64,000 nucleotides of DNA from Mycobacterium pinniadriaticum (lineage in GTDB: Bacteria > Actinomycetota > Actinomycetes > Mycobacteriales > Mycobacteriaceae). Below are positions 33,934 through 42,978 of the stretch, piece by piece. Position 1 is the stretch's first letter. Each line of letters begins with the position of its first letter. A model generated the notes under the pieces. That model did not search any database. It saw only the letters and a program-made list of their open reading frames with translations, and had not been told where the DNA came from. Position numbers and translations under genes: made by a program. The stretch lies in NCBI RefSeq assembly GCF_026242045.1, contig NZ_JAPJDO010000021.1:48088-112087 (forward strand). Reading direction: 5' to 3'.

Positions 33934-36041
33934 GACACGACGGTACGCGCCTGCGGCGGCTCGATGTCCCCGCGGCTGAATGCCGGCCACCAGATCGCCG
34001 GCCCGATCAGGGTGAACAACGCCGGGATCACGACGGTGCGCACCACGAAAGTATCCAGCAGAATGCCCAGGCCCACGATGATGCCCAGCTGGGTCAGCAC
34101 GATCAGGGGTAGTACGCCGAGGACGGCGAACACCGCGGCCAGCACGATGCCTGCACTGGTGATGACGGCCCCCGTCGCCGACACCGCACGCACGATCCCG
34201 CCACGGGTGCCGTGCTGCGGGGTCTCCTCGCGGGCGCGGGTGACCAGGAAGATGGTGTAGTCCACCCCGAGCGCGACCAGGAACAGGAACGCGAACAACG
34301 GCGTGGTGTTGTCCAGGGCGGGAAATCCGAGCAGGTGCACGCTGACCCACCCACCGAGCCCCAGGGCGGCCATCGTGGACAGCAGGGTCGCGGCCACCAG
34401 CACCAGCGGGGCCAACGCGGCCCGCAACAGGATGTAGAGGACCGCGAGGACCACGATCAGGATGGCCGGGATCACCACCCGGCGGTCACGAATCGCGGCG
34501 TTCCTGGCGTCCAGAGCTTGGGCGTCGGAGCCTCCCACCAAGCCGTGGGGATCGGCTTGGTGGACCGAATCACGAAGGGCGGCAATCGTATCGAAAGCGG
34601 CGCTGGAGGCGGGCTCGGCGGCGATCACCACCTGCCACTGGGCGAGCCCGGTATCAGACCGGCCGACCTGGTTGACCGAGACGACGCCCGGCGTGTCCTG
34701 GATCGCCCGGTCGATCGCCGCACTCTTGTCGGTGCTGCCGATGACGCGGGTCGGATCGGTGAGTCCGCTGGGGAAATGTGCGGCCAGTGTCTCATAGCCC
34801 GTGACCGAATCGGCCTTCACCCGGAACTGATCGATCTGGTTGAGCCCCACCGGGGTTGCCAGCAGCCCGGTAGCCAGCACCGCCAGCACCGCGGTGGCTG
34901 CGATGGCGACCCGCCCGGCATGATCGGAGACCCAGTCGGCGACCCGATGCCAGGCTCCGGTGTCGGTGGCGTCCTCGGTTCCTGCACGAGGAATAAACGG
35001 CCAGAACAGCTTCGGGCCGAACAAGCCCAGCAGCGGGGGTAGCGCCAGTAGCACGAACACGGCGGCGACGAGCAACCCCGAGGCAGCCTGCACCCCGAGG
35101 CTGCGGGTGCTGGGTGATGAGGCGAGCAGCAGCGTCAGCAAGGCCAGCACCACGGTCGCATTGCTGGCGGCGATCGCCGGGCCGGCGAACCGGACCGCGG
35201 TGTGCAGCGCGCGGCGATGGTTTGGCGCGGTGCGCAATTCCTCCCGGTAGCGCGAGATCAACAGGAGCGCATAGTTGGTCCCCGCACCGAATACCAGCAC
35301 GCTGGTGATGCCCGAGGTCGAACCGTCGGCGACCAGGCCGGTGGCGTCGGCGATGGCCGAGCCCAGCACCGCGGCGACCCGGTCGGCGAACGCGATCACC
35401 AGCAGCGGCACCAACCACAGCACCGGGGAGCGATAGGTGACGATCAGCAGCAGTGCCACCACCCCGCCGGTGACGGCCAGCAGCGTGATGTTGGCTCCGG
35501 CGAAGGCGTTCGCGATATCAGCCCCGAACGCCGGGCCGCCGGTGACGCTGGCGGTCAGGTCGCCGGGCAGGCCGGCCCTCGCCGCCTCCCGCAGCGCCTT
35601 GACGTTGTCGTTGAGGGCGAAGCCGGACAGCGTGGAGTCGACCGGCACCGGGGCCAGCGCGGCCTTGCCGTCGTTCGAGGGAGTGACCGGGATGGGTGGC
35701 CCCCCCGCGCCGGTCGCGGCGACCATGCGCGACCGGGCCGCTTCGGCGGCAGCGAGATCGGCCGGGGTCAGCCTCGCGCCGTCGCTGCGGGTGACGACCA
35801 GGATCACCGGAGCCGCGTCACCGCCCGGGAAATCCGTCAGTAGCCTCGAGACCTGGGCAGATTCGGCGCCGGGAGGCAGGGCCACCGGTGACTGGTCGGC
35901 CGAGGCGCTCTGCCCGACAGCGCCCATCAGCCCGCCACCGATCAATGCGACGATCAGCGCCAACAGCCAGGAGTGGCGACTGCTGAGGAGCGCGCCAATC
36001 CGATCCCACAGCGGGCTCCCGGTGTCAGGTGCTCGGTGCAT
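33930..36041 (-). CDS. MMPL-family RND transporter
   Basis: The 703-residue transporter has two RND halves, each with a periplasmic domain after the first helix and a block of five to six helices. The second half carries the Asp-Tyr motif in FLVALGVDYTIFLVTRAREE; the matching site in the first half reads FGAGTNYALLLISRYREE, with Asn in place of the usual Asp. MMPL proteins export lipids, siderophores or drugs using proton motive force. It is divergent from a MarR gene with an operator between them, and coupled to the P450. ATG 36041 is the first Met. Confidence 0.92.
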   Translation of the reverse strand: MHRAPDTGSPLWDRIGALLSSRHSWLLALIVALIGGGLMGAVGQSASADQSPVALPPGAESAQVSRLLTDFPGGDAAPVILVVTRSDGARLTPADLAAAEAARSRMVAATGAGGPPIPVTPSNDGKAALAPVPVDSTLSGFALNDNVKALREAARAGLPGDLTASVTGGPAFGADIANAFAGANITLLAVTGGVVALLLIVTYRSPVLWLVPLLVIAFADRVAAVLGSAIADATGLVADGSTSGITSVLVFGAGTNYALLLISRYREELRTAPNHRRALHTAVRFAGPAIAASNATVVLALLTLLLASSPSTRSLGVQAASGLLVAAVFVLLALPPLLGLFGPKLFWPFIPRAGTEDATDTGAWHRVADWVSDHAGRVAIAATAVLAVLATGLLATPVGLNQIDQFRVKADSVTGYETLAAHFPSGLTDPTRVIGSTDKSAAIDRAIQDTPGVVSVNQVGRSDTGLAQWQVVIAAEPASSAAFDTIAALRDSVHQADPHGLVGGSDAQALDARNAAIRDRRVVIPAILIVVLAVLYILLRAALAPLVLVAATLLSTMAALGLGGWVSVHLLGFPALDNTTPLFAFLFLVALGVDYTIFLVTRAREETPQHGTRGGIVRAVSATGAVITSAGIVLAAVFAVLGVLPLIVLTQLGIIVGLGILLDTFVVRTVVIPALFTLIGPAIWWPAFSRGDIEPPQARTVVS

Positions 36042-36070
36042 TGCCCCAACATAGCTTCAGTTTCTTAACG

Positions 36071-36085
36071 GTTCATCTACTGAAC
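36071..36085. promoter_or_regulatory. Inverted repeat between MMPL and MarR genes
   Basis: GTTCA-TCTAC-TGAAC (36071-36085) is a perfect 5-base dyad in the 59-base divergent gap, the size and position expected for a MarR operator controlling both genes. Confidence 0.5.
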
Positions 36086-36100
36086 GGATAGCCTGGTGGC

Positions 36101-36574
36101 ATGGACCCATCCGGCCGGCCCGCGCTGGAATCGGCCGTGGTGTCCGACGTCCAGGCGTTGTCGGCCGAATCCGATCAGATCGGCCGGGCGTTTGCCGGCA
36201 TCCACAACCTCTCGGCCAACGATTTCCGTGCGCTGGTGCACGTCATGGTCGCCGAGAATGCCGGAACCCCCTTGACGGCGGGCGAACTGCGGACCCGGAT
36301 GGGCCTGTCCGGTGCGGCGATCACCTATCTGGTCGAGCGGATGATCGAATCGGGGCACCTGCGCCGCGACTCGCACCCGACCGACCGTCGCAAGGTGATC
36401 CTGCGTTACGCCGACCACGGCATCGAGGTGGGCCGGGCGTTCTTCACCCCGCTGGCCACCCACACCCACCACATGATGGCCGATCTGCCCGACGAGGATC
36501 TCGCCGCCGCGCATCGGGTGTTCACCGCCGTGCTGGCCGCGATGACCGCGTTTCGTATGGATTTGAATCTCTGA
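36101..36574 (+). CDS. MarR-family transcriptional regulator
   Basis: The 157-residue winged-helix regulator has the MarR core (about 35-110): LSANDFRALVHVMVAE, recognition helix LSGAAITYLVERMIESGHLRR, and the wing SHPTDRRKVILRYADHG. It is divergently transcribed from the MMPL-P450 operon with a 59-base gap containing a dyad, so it probably represses that operon and itself, with release by the exported or oxidised compound. This is inferred from arrangement. Confidence 0.9.
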   Translation: MDPSGRPALESAVVSDVQALSAESDQIGRAFAGIHNLSANDFRALVHVMVAENAGTPLTAGELRTRMGLSGAAITYLVERMIESGHLRRDSHPTDRRKVILRYADHGIEVGRAFFTPLATHTHHMMADLPDEDLAAAHRVFTAVLAAMTAFRMDLNL

Positions 36575-36745
36575 CCACAAGTTCATCGGCGTTCTGCCGC
36601 GGCGCCACTGCACGTTTTCCGAACTTTGCTGCGGACTTCGCCGGGGGCAAGTAAAGATATTGCCGGCGAGCGGCTCTTGGGGATCTTAGATGGTTGCCGC
36701 AGAGCTGTCGCTGGTCATTGGCGAACGAGGTCGGGGAGTGGACAG

Positions 36746-38455
36746 ATGAGTCGCGCCAAACAAGTGTGCGTCGGAGTAGCAGCGGCAGGCATCTTCGGGC
36801 TGGGCTCGTCGGTCGCCACCGCGGTCTCCTATGCCGAACCGGGTCACTCCGAGGCCGGCCCGTCGTCAAGCGCCGCGAAGGCCGGCTCGCCGAGCGCAGG
36901 ACCGCGCGCTCGCACTCGTCCGCACACCCAGACCCGCCACCCGGTCGGCGCGATCACCCGACCCGCGGTGTCGCGGGCGTCGGTGTCGGCGGCCCGCAAG
37001 CCGGCAGCGGCCGGTCGAACCTCGAAAAAGACAGCGGCCGAATTGATCTCGTTGACCCTATCGACGCTCGGGGTCGCTCCGGTGACCTCGCCGGGTGCGA
37101 CCTCGTCGACCGCCTCGCCGGCGACGGGCCGGAGCCGTCGCGGGGCGGTGGTGACGGCAACGGCCGTGGCCGCGGCCGGCGGTGGGGCTTCGGTCAGCGC
37201 CCAGGCCAGTACCCCGACCCACGTGCTGGTGATCGGAATCGACGGTACGAATCTCAGTGCGATCCTGGCCGACGACGCCAACGTCAACCTTCTCGGCCTG
37301 ATGAACACCGGCACCACCGCCGTGTCGACGATCGTCGGGCACACCACTATCTCCAACCCGTCGTGGACCGGGATCTTGACCGGCGTGTGGGGCGAGACAG
37401 CCGGTGTGATCAACAACGTGTTCACCCCGTGGACCTACGACAAGTGGCCGACGATCTTCAATCAGCTCGAGACCTACGATCCGGCCATCGAGACCACGGC
37501 GATCGCCGACTGGGCGAACATCGCCCAGATCGCCGGCGCGGGATCAGCCCCCGCCGACAACATCCTCTATTACGAGAAGTACAACAACAGCTGGCTGGAC
37601 ACCGACGACCTGGTCGGGCAGGCGTCCGTCGACGCGATCGAGGGCACCACGGCCGGCGTCTCGAGCTTCCAATTCAGCTACTTCGTGGGGGTCGACAACA
37701 CCGGGCACGAGTATGACGCCGGGTCGCCGGAGTACGCCAACGCCCTGCGCAACGTCGACCAAAACGTCGGCTACATCATGGCGGCGGTGGACGATTGGAA
37801 CGCCGCTCATATCGATGAACCGTGGACGGTGATCGTGACCACCGACCACGGTCAGGTGCCGTGGCCGACCATTCGTCTCGGTTCGGACATGCGCGCGCAT
37901 GGCTTCCAAACACCTTGGGAAACAACCACGTTCGTGATCGCCAATGGTGCCGACTTCACGCCGGGAGCAATCAACAACACCTACCTCAACATCGACGTCA
38001 CACCCACGGTGGCCGAACTCTTCGGGCTGGCACCGGAGCCCTATTCGGCCGGCAAACCCCTGATGGACCGCGCCGCGAACGATTACGCGCCGCTGGATCC
38101 CGGCCTGGACGCCCTCAAGTTGGCCCTGACGGACGCGATCGACATGTACGGCTATCCCGATATCGCCACCAACGTGGCCCTCGTCATCCGGACCATCGCG
38201 GCGACCATTCCCTATGTCGTGTACACGCTTTTCGACGGCCTCACCGCCGACATGCCGCAACCGTTCAAACTGCCGATTCAATTCGTGGGCGCCGTCCTCT
38301 ACCAGCTGACGAACATCCCCGCACAGCTCATCGCACGGCTGACCGGGGTGACCGGGAATCAGATCATCCCGCCGGATCTGTGGCCGTACACCACCGTGCC
38401 GGGCACCCAGCCGGAGGCCCCCGCCGTGCCGATTCCCGCCGCCATCGCCGTGTAG
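36746..38455 (+). CDS. Exported alkaline-phosphatase-superfamily protein
   Basis: The 569-residue protein has an export signal (about 1-30, ending SYAEP) and a Ser/Ala/Arg/Pro-rich low-complexity region to about 155. A type I phosphodiesterase/nucleotide pyrophosphatase-like domain follows. Metal and nucleophile residues are visible: Asp166 and Thr168 in GIDGTN, DNTGHEYD and TTDHGQ. The C-terminal ~110 residues are hydrophobic and may associate with membrane. It likely hydrolyses phosphodiester or phosphate bonds outside the cell. ATG 36746 follows a GGGGAGTGG site. Confidence 0.85.
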   Translation: MSRAKQVCVGVAAAGIFGLGSSVATAVSYAEPGHSEAGPSSSAAKAGSPSAGPRARTRPHTQTRHPVGAITRPAVSRASVSAARKPAAAGRTSKKTAAELISLTLSTLGVAPVTSPGATSSTASPATGRSRRGAVVTATAVAAAGGGASVSAQASTPTHVLVIGIDGTNLSAILADDANVNLLGLMNTGTTAVSTIVGHTTISNPSWTGILTGVWGETAGVINNVFTPWTYDKWPTIFNQLETYDPAIETTAIADWANIAQIAGAGSAPADNILYYEKYNNSWLDTDDLVGQASVDAIEGTTAGVSSFQFSYFVGVDNTGHEYDAGSPEYANALRNVDQNVGYIMAAVDDWNAAHIDEPWTVIVTTDHGQVPWPTIRLGSDMRAHGFQTPWETTTFVIANGADFTPGAINNTYLNIDVTPTVAELFGLAPEPYSAGKPLMDRAANDYAPLDPGLDALKLALTDAIDMYGYPDIATNVALVIRTIAATIPYVVYTLFDGLTADMPQPFKLPIQFVGAVLYQLTNIPAQLIARLTGVTGNQIIPPDLWPYTTVPGTQPEAPAVPIPAAIAV

Positions 38456-38503
38456 CGGTCGCAACCCGGCGGGGTTGTCGGCGCCGCCTGGTTAGCTGGG
38501 GTC

Positions 38504-39652
38504 GTGCTCGACACCGTGGCCGTGGAGAACTACCGCTCACTGCGCCGGCTGGTTGTGCCGTTATCTGGGTGCAACGTGGTGACCGGGCCGAACGGCAGCG
38601 GAAAATCCAGCCTTTACCGGGCGTTGCGGCTGCTGGCCGACACCGCGCGCAACGGCTCGGTCAACGCGCTCGCCCGCGAGGGTGGGCTGAGCTCCACGAT
38701 GTGGGCCGGGCAGGGCAAGAAGGGGCCGGCGAGCCTCAAGCTGGGCTTCGCCGGTGACGACTTCGGCTACGCCGTCGACTTCGGGCTGCCCAAAGACGCC
38801 AACACCGCATTCAACCTCGACCCCGAGATCAAATCGGAGGCAGTGTGGGCCGGGCCGGCGCTGCGACCGTCGGCGTTGCTGGCGCAGCGCTCCGGTCCTT
38901 CGGTGTCGATTCGCGATGCCGAGGGCGGCTGGCGCACCGCGGCCACCACCGTGCGGCCGTTCGACAGCATGCTCAGCGAGCTCGCCGACCCGCAGGCGGC
39001 ACCGGAACTGCTGGCACTGCGCGAGCGGGTGCGGTCGTGGCGGTTCTACGATCATGTTCGTACCGACCGCTCCGCGCCCGCGCGGTTGCCCCAGATCGGC
39101 ACCCGCACAATGGTTCTGAGTCATGATGGTGCCGATCTTGCCGCGGCGTTGCAGACCATCGCCGAGGTCGGTGACGCGGGCGCGCTCATCGAAGCGGTCG
39201 ACGAGGCGTTCCCCGGTAGTCGGGTGGACATCCAGAGCAATGCCGGCCGCTTCGAGGTCACCCTGCGTCAGCCAGGCATGCTGCGGGCGTTGACGGCGGC
39301 CGAACTGTCCGACGGGACCCTGCGCTATCTGCTGTGGATCGCCGCGTTGCTCACCCCGAGGCCCGCCGAACTGACCGTGCTCAACGAGCCGGAGGCCAGC
39401 CTGCACCCGGACCTACTGGGAGCGCTGGCCGCGCTGATCGCACGATCCTCGGAGCGTTCCCAGGTTGTGGTCGTCACCCACTCCGCGGCGTTGGTCGATG
39501 CGCTGCGCCGCCAGCAGGGCGACGTCAACGCCATCGAGCTCACCAAGGACGTCGGAGCCGCCGGGCCGGCGACATCGGAACTGGGCCAGACGGCGATCCT
39601 CGGCCAGGGTCTGCTCGACGAGCCGTCCTGGCATTGGCCTGCGCGGGGATGA
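38504..39652 (+). CDS. Stand-alone AAA (RecF/OLD-like) ATPase
   Basis: The 382-residue ATPase has Walker A GPNGSGKSS at 28-36, an ABC-like signature LSDGTLRYLLW and Walker B TVLNEPEASLHP, followed by VVVTHSAALVDAL. The domain order resembles the ATPase part of OLD/RecF/SMC-like proteins, without coiled coils or a TOPRIM nuclease. Some such proteins act in defence or DNA repair; no partner nuclease lies nearby (purT follows), so the role is unknown. GTG 38504 is the start used; the upstream 48 bases contain a small AACCC/GGGTT hairpin. Confidence 0.85.
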   Translation: MLDTVAVENYRSLRRLVVPLSGCNVVTGPNGSGKSSLYRALRLLADTARNGSVNALAREGGLSSTMWAGQGKKGPASLKLGFAGDDFGYAVDFGLPKDANTAFNLDPEIKSEAVWAGPALRPSALLAQRSGPSVSIRDAEGGWRTAATTVRPFDSMLSELADPQAAPELLALRERVRSWRFYDHVRTDRSAPARLPQIGTRTMVLSHDGADLAAALQTIAEVGDAGALIEAVDEAFPGSRVDIQSNAGRFEVTLRQPGMLRALTAAELSDGTLRYLLWIAALLTPRPAELTVLNEPEASLHPDLLGALAALIARSSERSQVVVVTHSAALVDALRRQQGDVNAIELTKDVGAAGPATSELGQTAILGQGLLDEPSWHWPARG

Positions 39653-39673
39653 GCCCACCTATCCTTGGGCATC

Positions 39674-40852
39674 ATGCGTGTGATGCTGATCGGGTCTGGT
39701 GAGCTGAGCCGCGAGCTGGTGCTGGCCTTTCAGCGGCTCGGAGCCGAGGTGGTCGCGGTCGACCGGTACGCCGAAGCGCCGGCTCACGATGTCGCTGACG
39801 AGGCCCTCGTCGTGAAGATCACCGACCCCGAGGAACTGACCGCCGCCATCGCCAGGGTCGAGCCGGCCTACGTGGTGGTCGACACCAACGCCGTGGCCAT
39901 CGACGCGCTGCGGGCCGTCGCGGACAGTGGAACCACCCAGGTCGTTCCGGGTGTCTACGCCACCCAGCTGAGCCTGGACCGGGAGGGGATGCGCCGGCTG
40001 GCCGCCGACGAACTGGGCCTGCCGACCGCGCCGTTCTGGTTCGCGGGGTCCGTCGAGGAACTGACCGCCGTCGCCGAGCACGCCGGGTTCCCGCTGGTCG
40101 TCAAGCCGGTGATCGGGGTGCCCGGTCAGGGGCAATCGGTGCTGTTGCGTCCCGACGACGTCGAGCCGGCCTGGCAGCGCGCCGTCGCCGCGGGTGGCCG
40201 GGTGCCGCACAACCGGGTGCTGGCCGAGACGGTCGTCGAGATCGATTACGCGGTCACGTTGCTGACCGTGCGCACCGATGGACCGGCGGGCCCGGCTCTG
40301 CATTTCTGCGAGCCGATCGGCCACCGCCAGCTCGACGGCGGCGTGCTGGAGTCCTGGCAGCCGCAGCAGATGACCGTGGCGGCACTGGGCGCGGCGAAGT
40401 CGGTGGCGGCCAGGATCGTGCGGGCGCTGGGCGGGCGCGGGGTGTTCGGGGTGGAGCTGCTGGTTCGTGGTGACGAGGTGTACTTCTCCGATGTCAGCGT
40501 GCGGCCCTACGACAGCGGATTGGTCACGCTGCGCAGCCAGCGGCTGTCGGAGTTCGAGTTGCACGCCCGCGCCGTCCTCGGCCTGCCGGTGGACACCATC
40601 ATGATCTCGCCGGGCGCCGCCGAAGTCATCTACAGCGGGACCGACGACCACACCAGCACCCCGGAGATCAACCACGCCGTGCTGGCCGAGGCCCTGGTCG
40701 TGCCGGAGAGCGACGTGCGATTGCTGGGCCGTCACGACGGTTCTGCATGGTTGCGGCTCGGCGTCGCGATGGCGACCGGGTCCGACGTCACCGCCGCCCG
40801 CGACCGGGTGCGGCAGGTCTCGACCGCGCTGCACCGGGTGTGGCAGCCATGA
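39674..40852 (+). CDS. purT: Phosphoribosylglycinamide formyltransferase 2 (formate-dependent)
   Basis: The 392-residue ATP-grasp enzyme makes formyl-GAR from GAR, formate and ATP in purine synthesis. It has the N-terminal LIGSGELSREL loop, ATP-grasp segments FPLVVKPVIGVPGQGQSV and GVFGVELLVRGDEVYFSDVSVRPYDSG, and a C-terminal domain typical of PurT. ATG 39674 is preferred over TTG 39665. Stop overlaps the next gene by 4 bases. The purT / small membrane protein / rhodanese / metZ order corresponds to Rv0389-Rv0391. Confidence 0.95.
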   Translation: MRVMLIGSGELSRELVLAFQRLGAEVVAVDRYAEAPAHDVADEALVVKITDPEELTAAIARVEPAYVVVDTNAVAIDALRAVADSGTTQVVPGVYATQLSLDREGMRRLAADELGLPTAPFWFAGSVEELTAVAEHAGFPLVVKPVIGVPGQGQSVLLRPDDVEPAWQRAVAAGGRVPHNRVLAETVVEIDYAVTLLTVRTDGPAGPALHFCEPIGHRQLDGGVLESWQPQQMTVAALGAAKSVAARIVRALGGRGVFGVELLVRGDEVYFSDVSVRPYDSGLVTLRSQRLSEFELHARAVLGLPVDTIMISPGAAEVIYSGTDDHTSTPEINHAVLAEALVVPESDVRLLGRHDGSAWLRLGVAMATGSDVTAARDRVRQVSTALHRVWQP

Positions 40853-41286
40853 CCGAACGCGACGGCGACGGCGCCAGCCCGATGCCCATCTTGATCGCGC
40901 TGGGTGTTGCGCTGGTGGTGCTCGCCGTGGTCGGGATCACCTGGCTGCTCAGCGACCAGCCGATGAGTGAGGACCTGAAGGTGAGCCGCGCCGCGATCGG
41001 CCAGAATGACGCCCTGCAGCGCGGCAGCTATCCGGACTTCCGCAAGTACACCTGCGCCGCACAGCAGGGCACCGAAGCTGAAGTCCTTGCCCGCCAACAG
41101 AAATCCACAGCGACGCAGGGCGCCCGATACGTGGACGACGTCACCGGGGTGGCCATCGACGGCGACCGGGCCACCGCCACCGTCGTCTACCATTTCGAGC
41201 GCGCGCCCGATGACAAGATCAAGGCACCGATGACGTTCACTCGCGAAGACGGTGAGTGGACGGTCTGTTCGCCCGGTCCTATGTAG
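40849..41286 (+). CDS. Small membrane protein, second Rv0361-like paralogue
   Basis: The 145-residue protein has one N-terminal helix (about 12-34) and an extracytoplasmic domain with a cysteine pair (Cys69 in LQRGSYPDFRKYTCAAQQ and Cys140 in WTVCSPGPM). This matches the layout of the product of 9907-10638 (LRGITC and KICQAS at corresponding places), although the cytoplasmic tail is short. The start overlaps purT by 4 bases. Function unknown; it may be a small NTF2-like protein facing the envelope. Confidence 0.8.
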   Translation: MTERDGDGASPMPILIALGVALVVLAVVGITWLLSDQPMSEDLKVSRAAIGQNDALQRGSYPDFRKYTCAAQQGTEAEVLARQQKSTATQGARYVDDVTGVAIDGDRATATVVYHFERAPDDKIKAPMTFTREDGEWTVCSPGPM

Positions 41287-41339
41287 CGGGACCGAGGGAC
41301 CATCGGTTCGTCCCAGGTGGGTGTGGAAGACTCACGCAG

Positions 41340-41753
41340 GTGAGCTATGCAGGAGACATCACCCCGGAGGAGAGCTGGAAGCTGCTCAGCGACCACCCCG
41401 AGGCCGTGCTGGTGGACTGCCGCACCGACGCCGAATGGCGGTGGGTCGGGGTTCCCGATCTGTCCAGCCTGGGCCGTCGCGTGGTGTTCGTGGAGTGGAA
41501 TCGCGGCAATGGTCAGCACAACGACGATTTCGTGGCTGAACTGATCGCCGCCGGCGTCACACCCGGCGAGCGCCCGGTCGTCTTCATGTGCCGCTCCGGC
41601 AATCGCTCGATCCCCGCCGCCGAGATCGCGACCGCGGCGGGAATTGCGCCCTCCTACAACATGCTTGACGGCTTCGAAGGTCAGCTCGACGCGGACGGCC
41701 ACCGTGGCGGCGACGGCTGGCGCGCGCTGGGCCTGCCCTGGAAGCAGTCATGA
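41340..41753 (+). CDS. Rhodanese-domain protein, Rv0390-like
   Basis: The 137-residue single rhodanese domain has the active-site loop VFMCRSGNRS with Cys84 and the typical VDCRTDAEW near residue 27. It would transfer sulfur as a persulfide. It lies directly upstream of metZ, overlapping by 4 bases, which fits a role in sulfur handling for the sulfhydrylase. GTG 41340 is used; the in-frame extension upstream looks non-native and no clear ribosome site is visible. Confidence 0.88.
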   Translation: MSYAGDITPEESWKLLSDHPEAVLVDCRTDAEWRWVGVPDLSSLGRRVVFVEWNRGNGQHNDDFVAELIAAGVTPGERPVVFMCRSGNRSIPAAEIATAAGIAPSYNMLDGFEGQLDADGHRGGDGWRALGLPWKQS

Positions 41754-42976
41754 GCGAACCCGATGTGCCGTCGGTGCGAATCCCCGCGCCGCTGCCCGAC
41801 GGGGTCAGCCAGGCGACCATCGGGGTTCGGGGCGGGCTGCTGCGCTCCGGATTCGAGGAGACGGCCGAGGCGGTGTATCTCACCTCTGGTTATGTCTACT
41901 CCTCGGCGGCCGAGGCCGAGAAGGCGTTCACCGGCGATATCGACCGCTACGTGTACTCCCGCTACGGCAATCCGACGATCTCGATGTTCGAGGAGCGCCT
42001 TCGGCTGATCGAGGGTGCGCCCGCGGCGTTCGCGACGGCCTCGGGGATGGCCGCGGTGTTCACCTCGCTGGGGGCACTGTTGGGCGCCGGGGACCGACTG
42101 GTCGCCGCCCGCAGCCTGTTCGGTTCGTGCTTCGTGGTATGCAACGAGATTCTGCCCCGCTGGGGTGTGGAAACCGTCCTCGTCGACGGCGACGACCTCT
42201 CGCAGTGGGAGCAGGCGCTCTCGGTGCCGACCCAGGCGGTGTTCTTCGAGACGCCGTCCAACCCGATGCAGTCGCTGGTCGACATCGCCGCGGTATCAGA
42301 GATGGCGCACGCTGCCGGGGCGAAAGTGGTGCTGGACAACGTCTTTGCCACCCCACTGTTGCAGCAGGGTTTCCCGCTGGGCGTGGACGTGGTGGTGTAC
42401 TCGGGTACCAAGCACATCGACGGCCAGGGCCGAGTGCTCGGCGGGGCAATCCTGGGCGACAGGGAATACATCGACGGTCCGGTGCAGAAACTGATGCGCC
42501 ACACCGGTCCTGCGCTGTCCGCATTCAATGCCTGGGTGCTGCTCAAGGGCCTGGAGACGATGTCGGTACGGGTGAACTACAGCAACGCCTCGGCTCAGCG
42601 GGTCGCCGAGTTCCTCGAGGAGCATCCCGCGGTGCGCTGGGTGCGATACCCGTATCTGGCCTCGCACCCGCAACACGACCTGGCCAAGCGGCAGATGTCG
42701 GGCGGCGGCACCGTGGTGACCCTCGAACTCGACGCTCCCGAGGGGAAGGCCAAAGACCGTGCGTTCGAGGTGCTCGACAAGCTGCAGGTGATCGACATCT
42801 CGAACAACCTCGGTGACGCCAAGTCGCTGATCACCCATCCGGCGACCACTACTCACCGCGCGATGGGACCCGAGGGTCGCGCCGCCATCGGGCTCGGCGA
42901 CGGCGTGGTGCGGATCTCGGTCGGGCTGGAGGGTACCGAGGACTTGATCGCCGACCTGGATCGCGCACTGGGTTAG
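41750..42976 (+). CDS. metZ: O-succinylhomoserine sulfhydrylase
   Basis: The 408-residue PLP enzyme of the Cys/Met metabolism family makes homocysteine from an activated homoserine and sulfide. The PLP-binding Lys is Lys221 in YSGTKHIDGQG, with RYGNPTISMFEERL, FETPSNP and LDNVFATP also visible. ATG 41750 overlaps the rhodanese stop by 4 bases. It corresponds to Rv0391. Confidence 0.96.
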   Translation: MSEPDVPSVRIPAPLPDGVSQATIGVRGGLLRSGFEETAEAVYLTSGYVYSSAAEAEKAFTGDIDRYVYSRYGNPTISMFEERLRLIEGAPAAFATASGMAAVFTSLGALLGAGDRLVAARSLFGSCFVVCNEILPRWGVETVLVDGDDLSQWEQALSVPTQAVFFETPSNPMQSLVDIAAVSEMAHAAGAKVVLDNVFATPLLQQGFPLGVDVVVYSGTKHIDGQGRVLGGAILGDREYIDGPVQKLMRHTGPALSAFNAWVLLKGLETMSVRVNYSNASAQRVAEFLEEHPAVRWVRYPYLASHPQHDLAKRQMSGGGTVVTLELDAPEGKAKDRAFEVLDKLQVIDISNNLGDAKSLITHPATTTHRAMGPEGRAAIGLGDGVVRISVGLEGTEDLIADLDRALG

Positions 42977-42978
42977 CG

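Noticed and set aside
38504..39652. Defence island around the AAA ATPase
   Set aside because: Neighbours are a phosphatase-fold exported protein and purT; no nuclease, methylase or other defence gene is adjacent.
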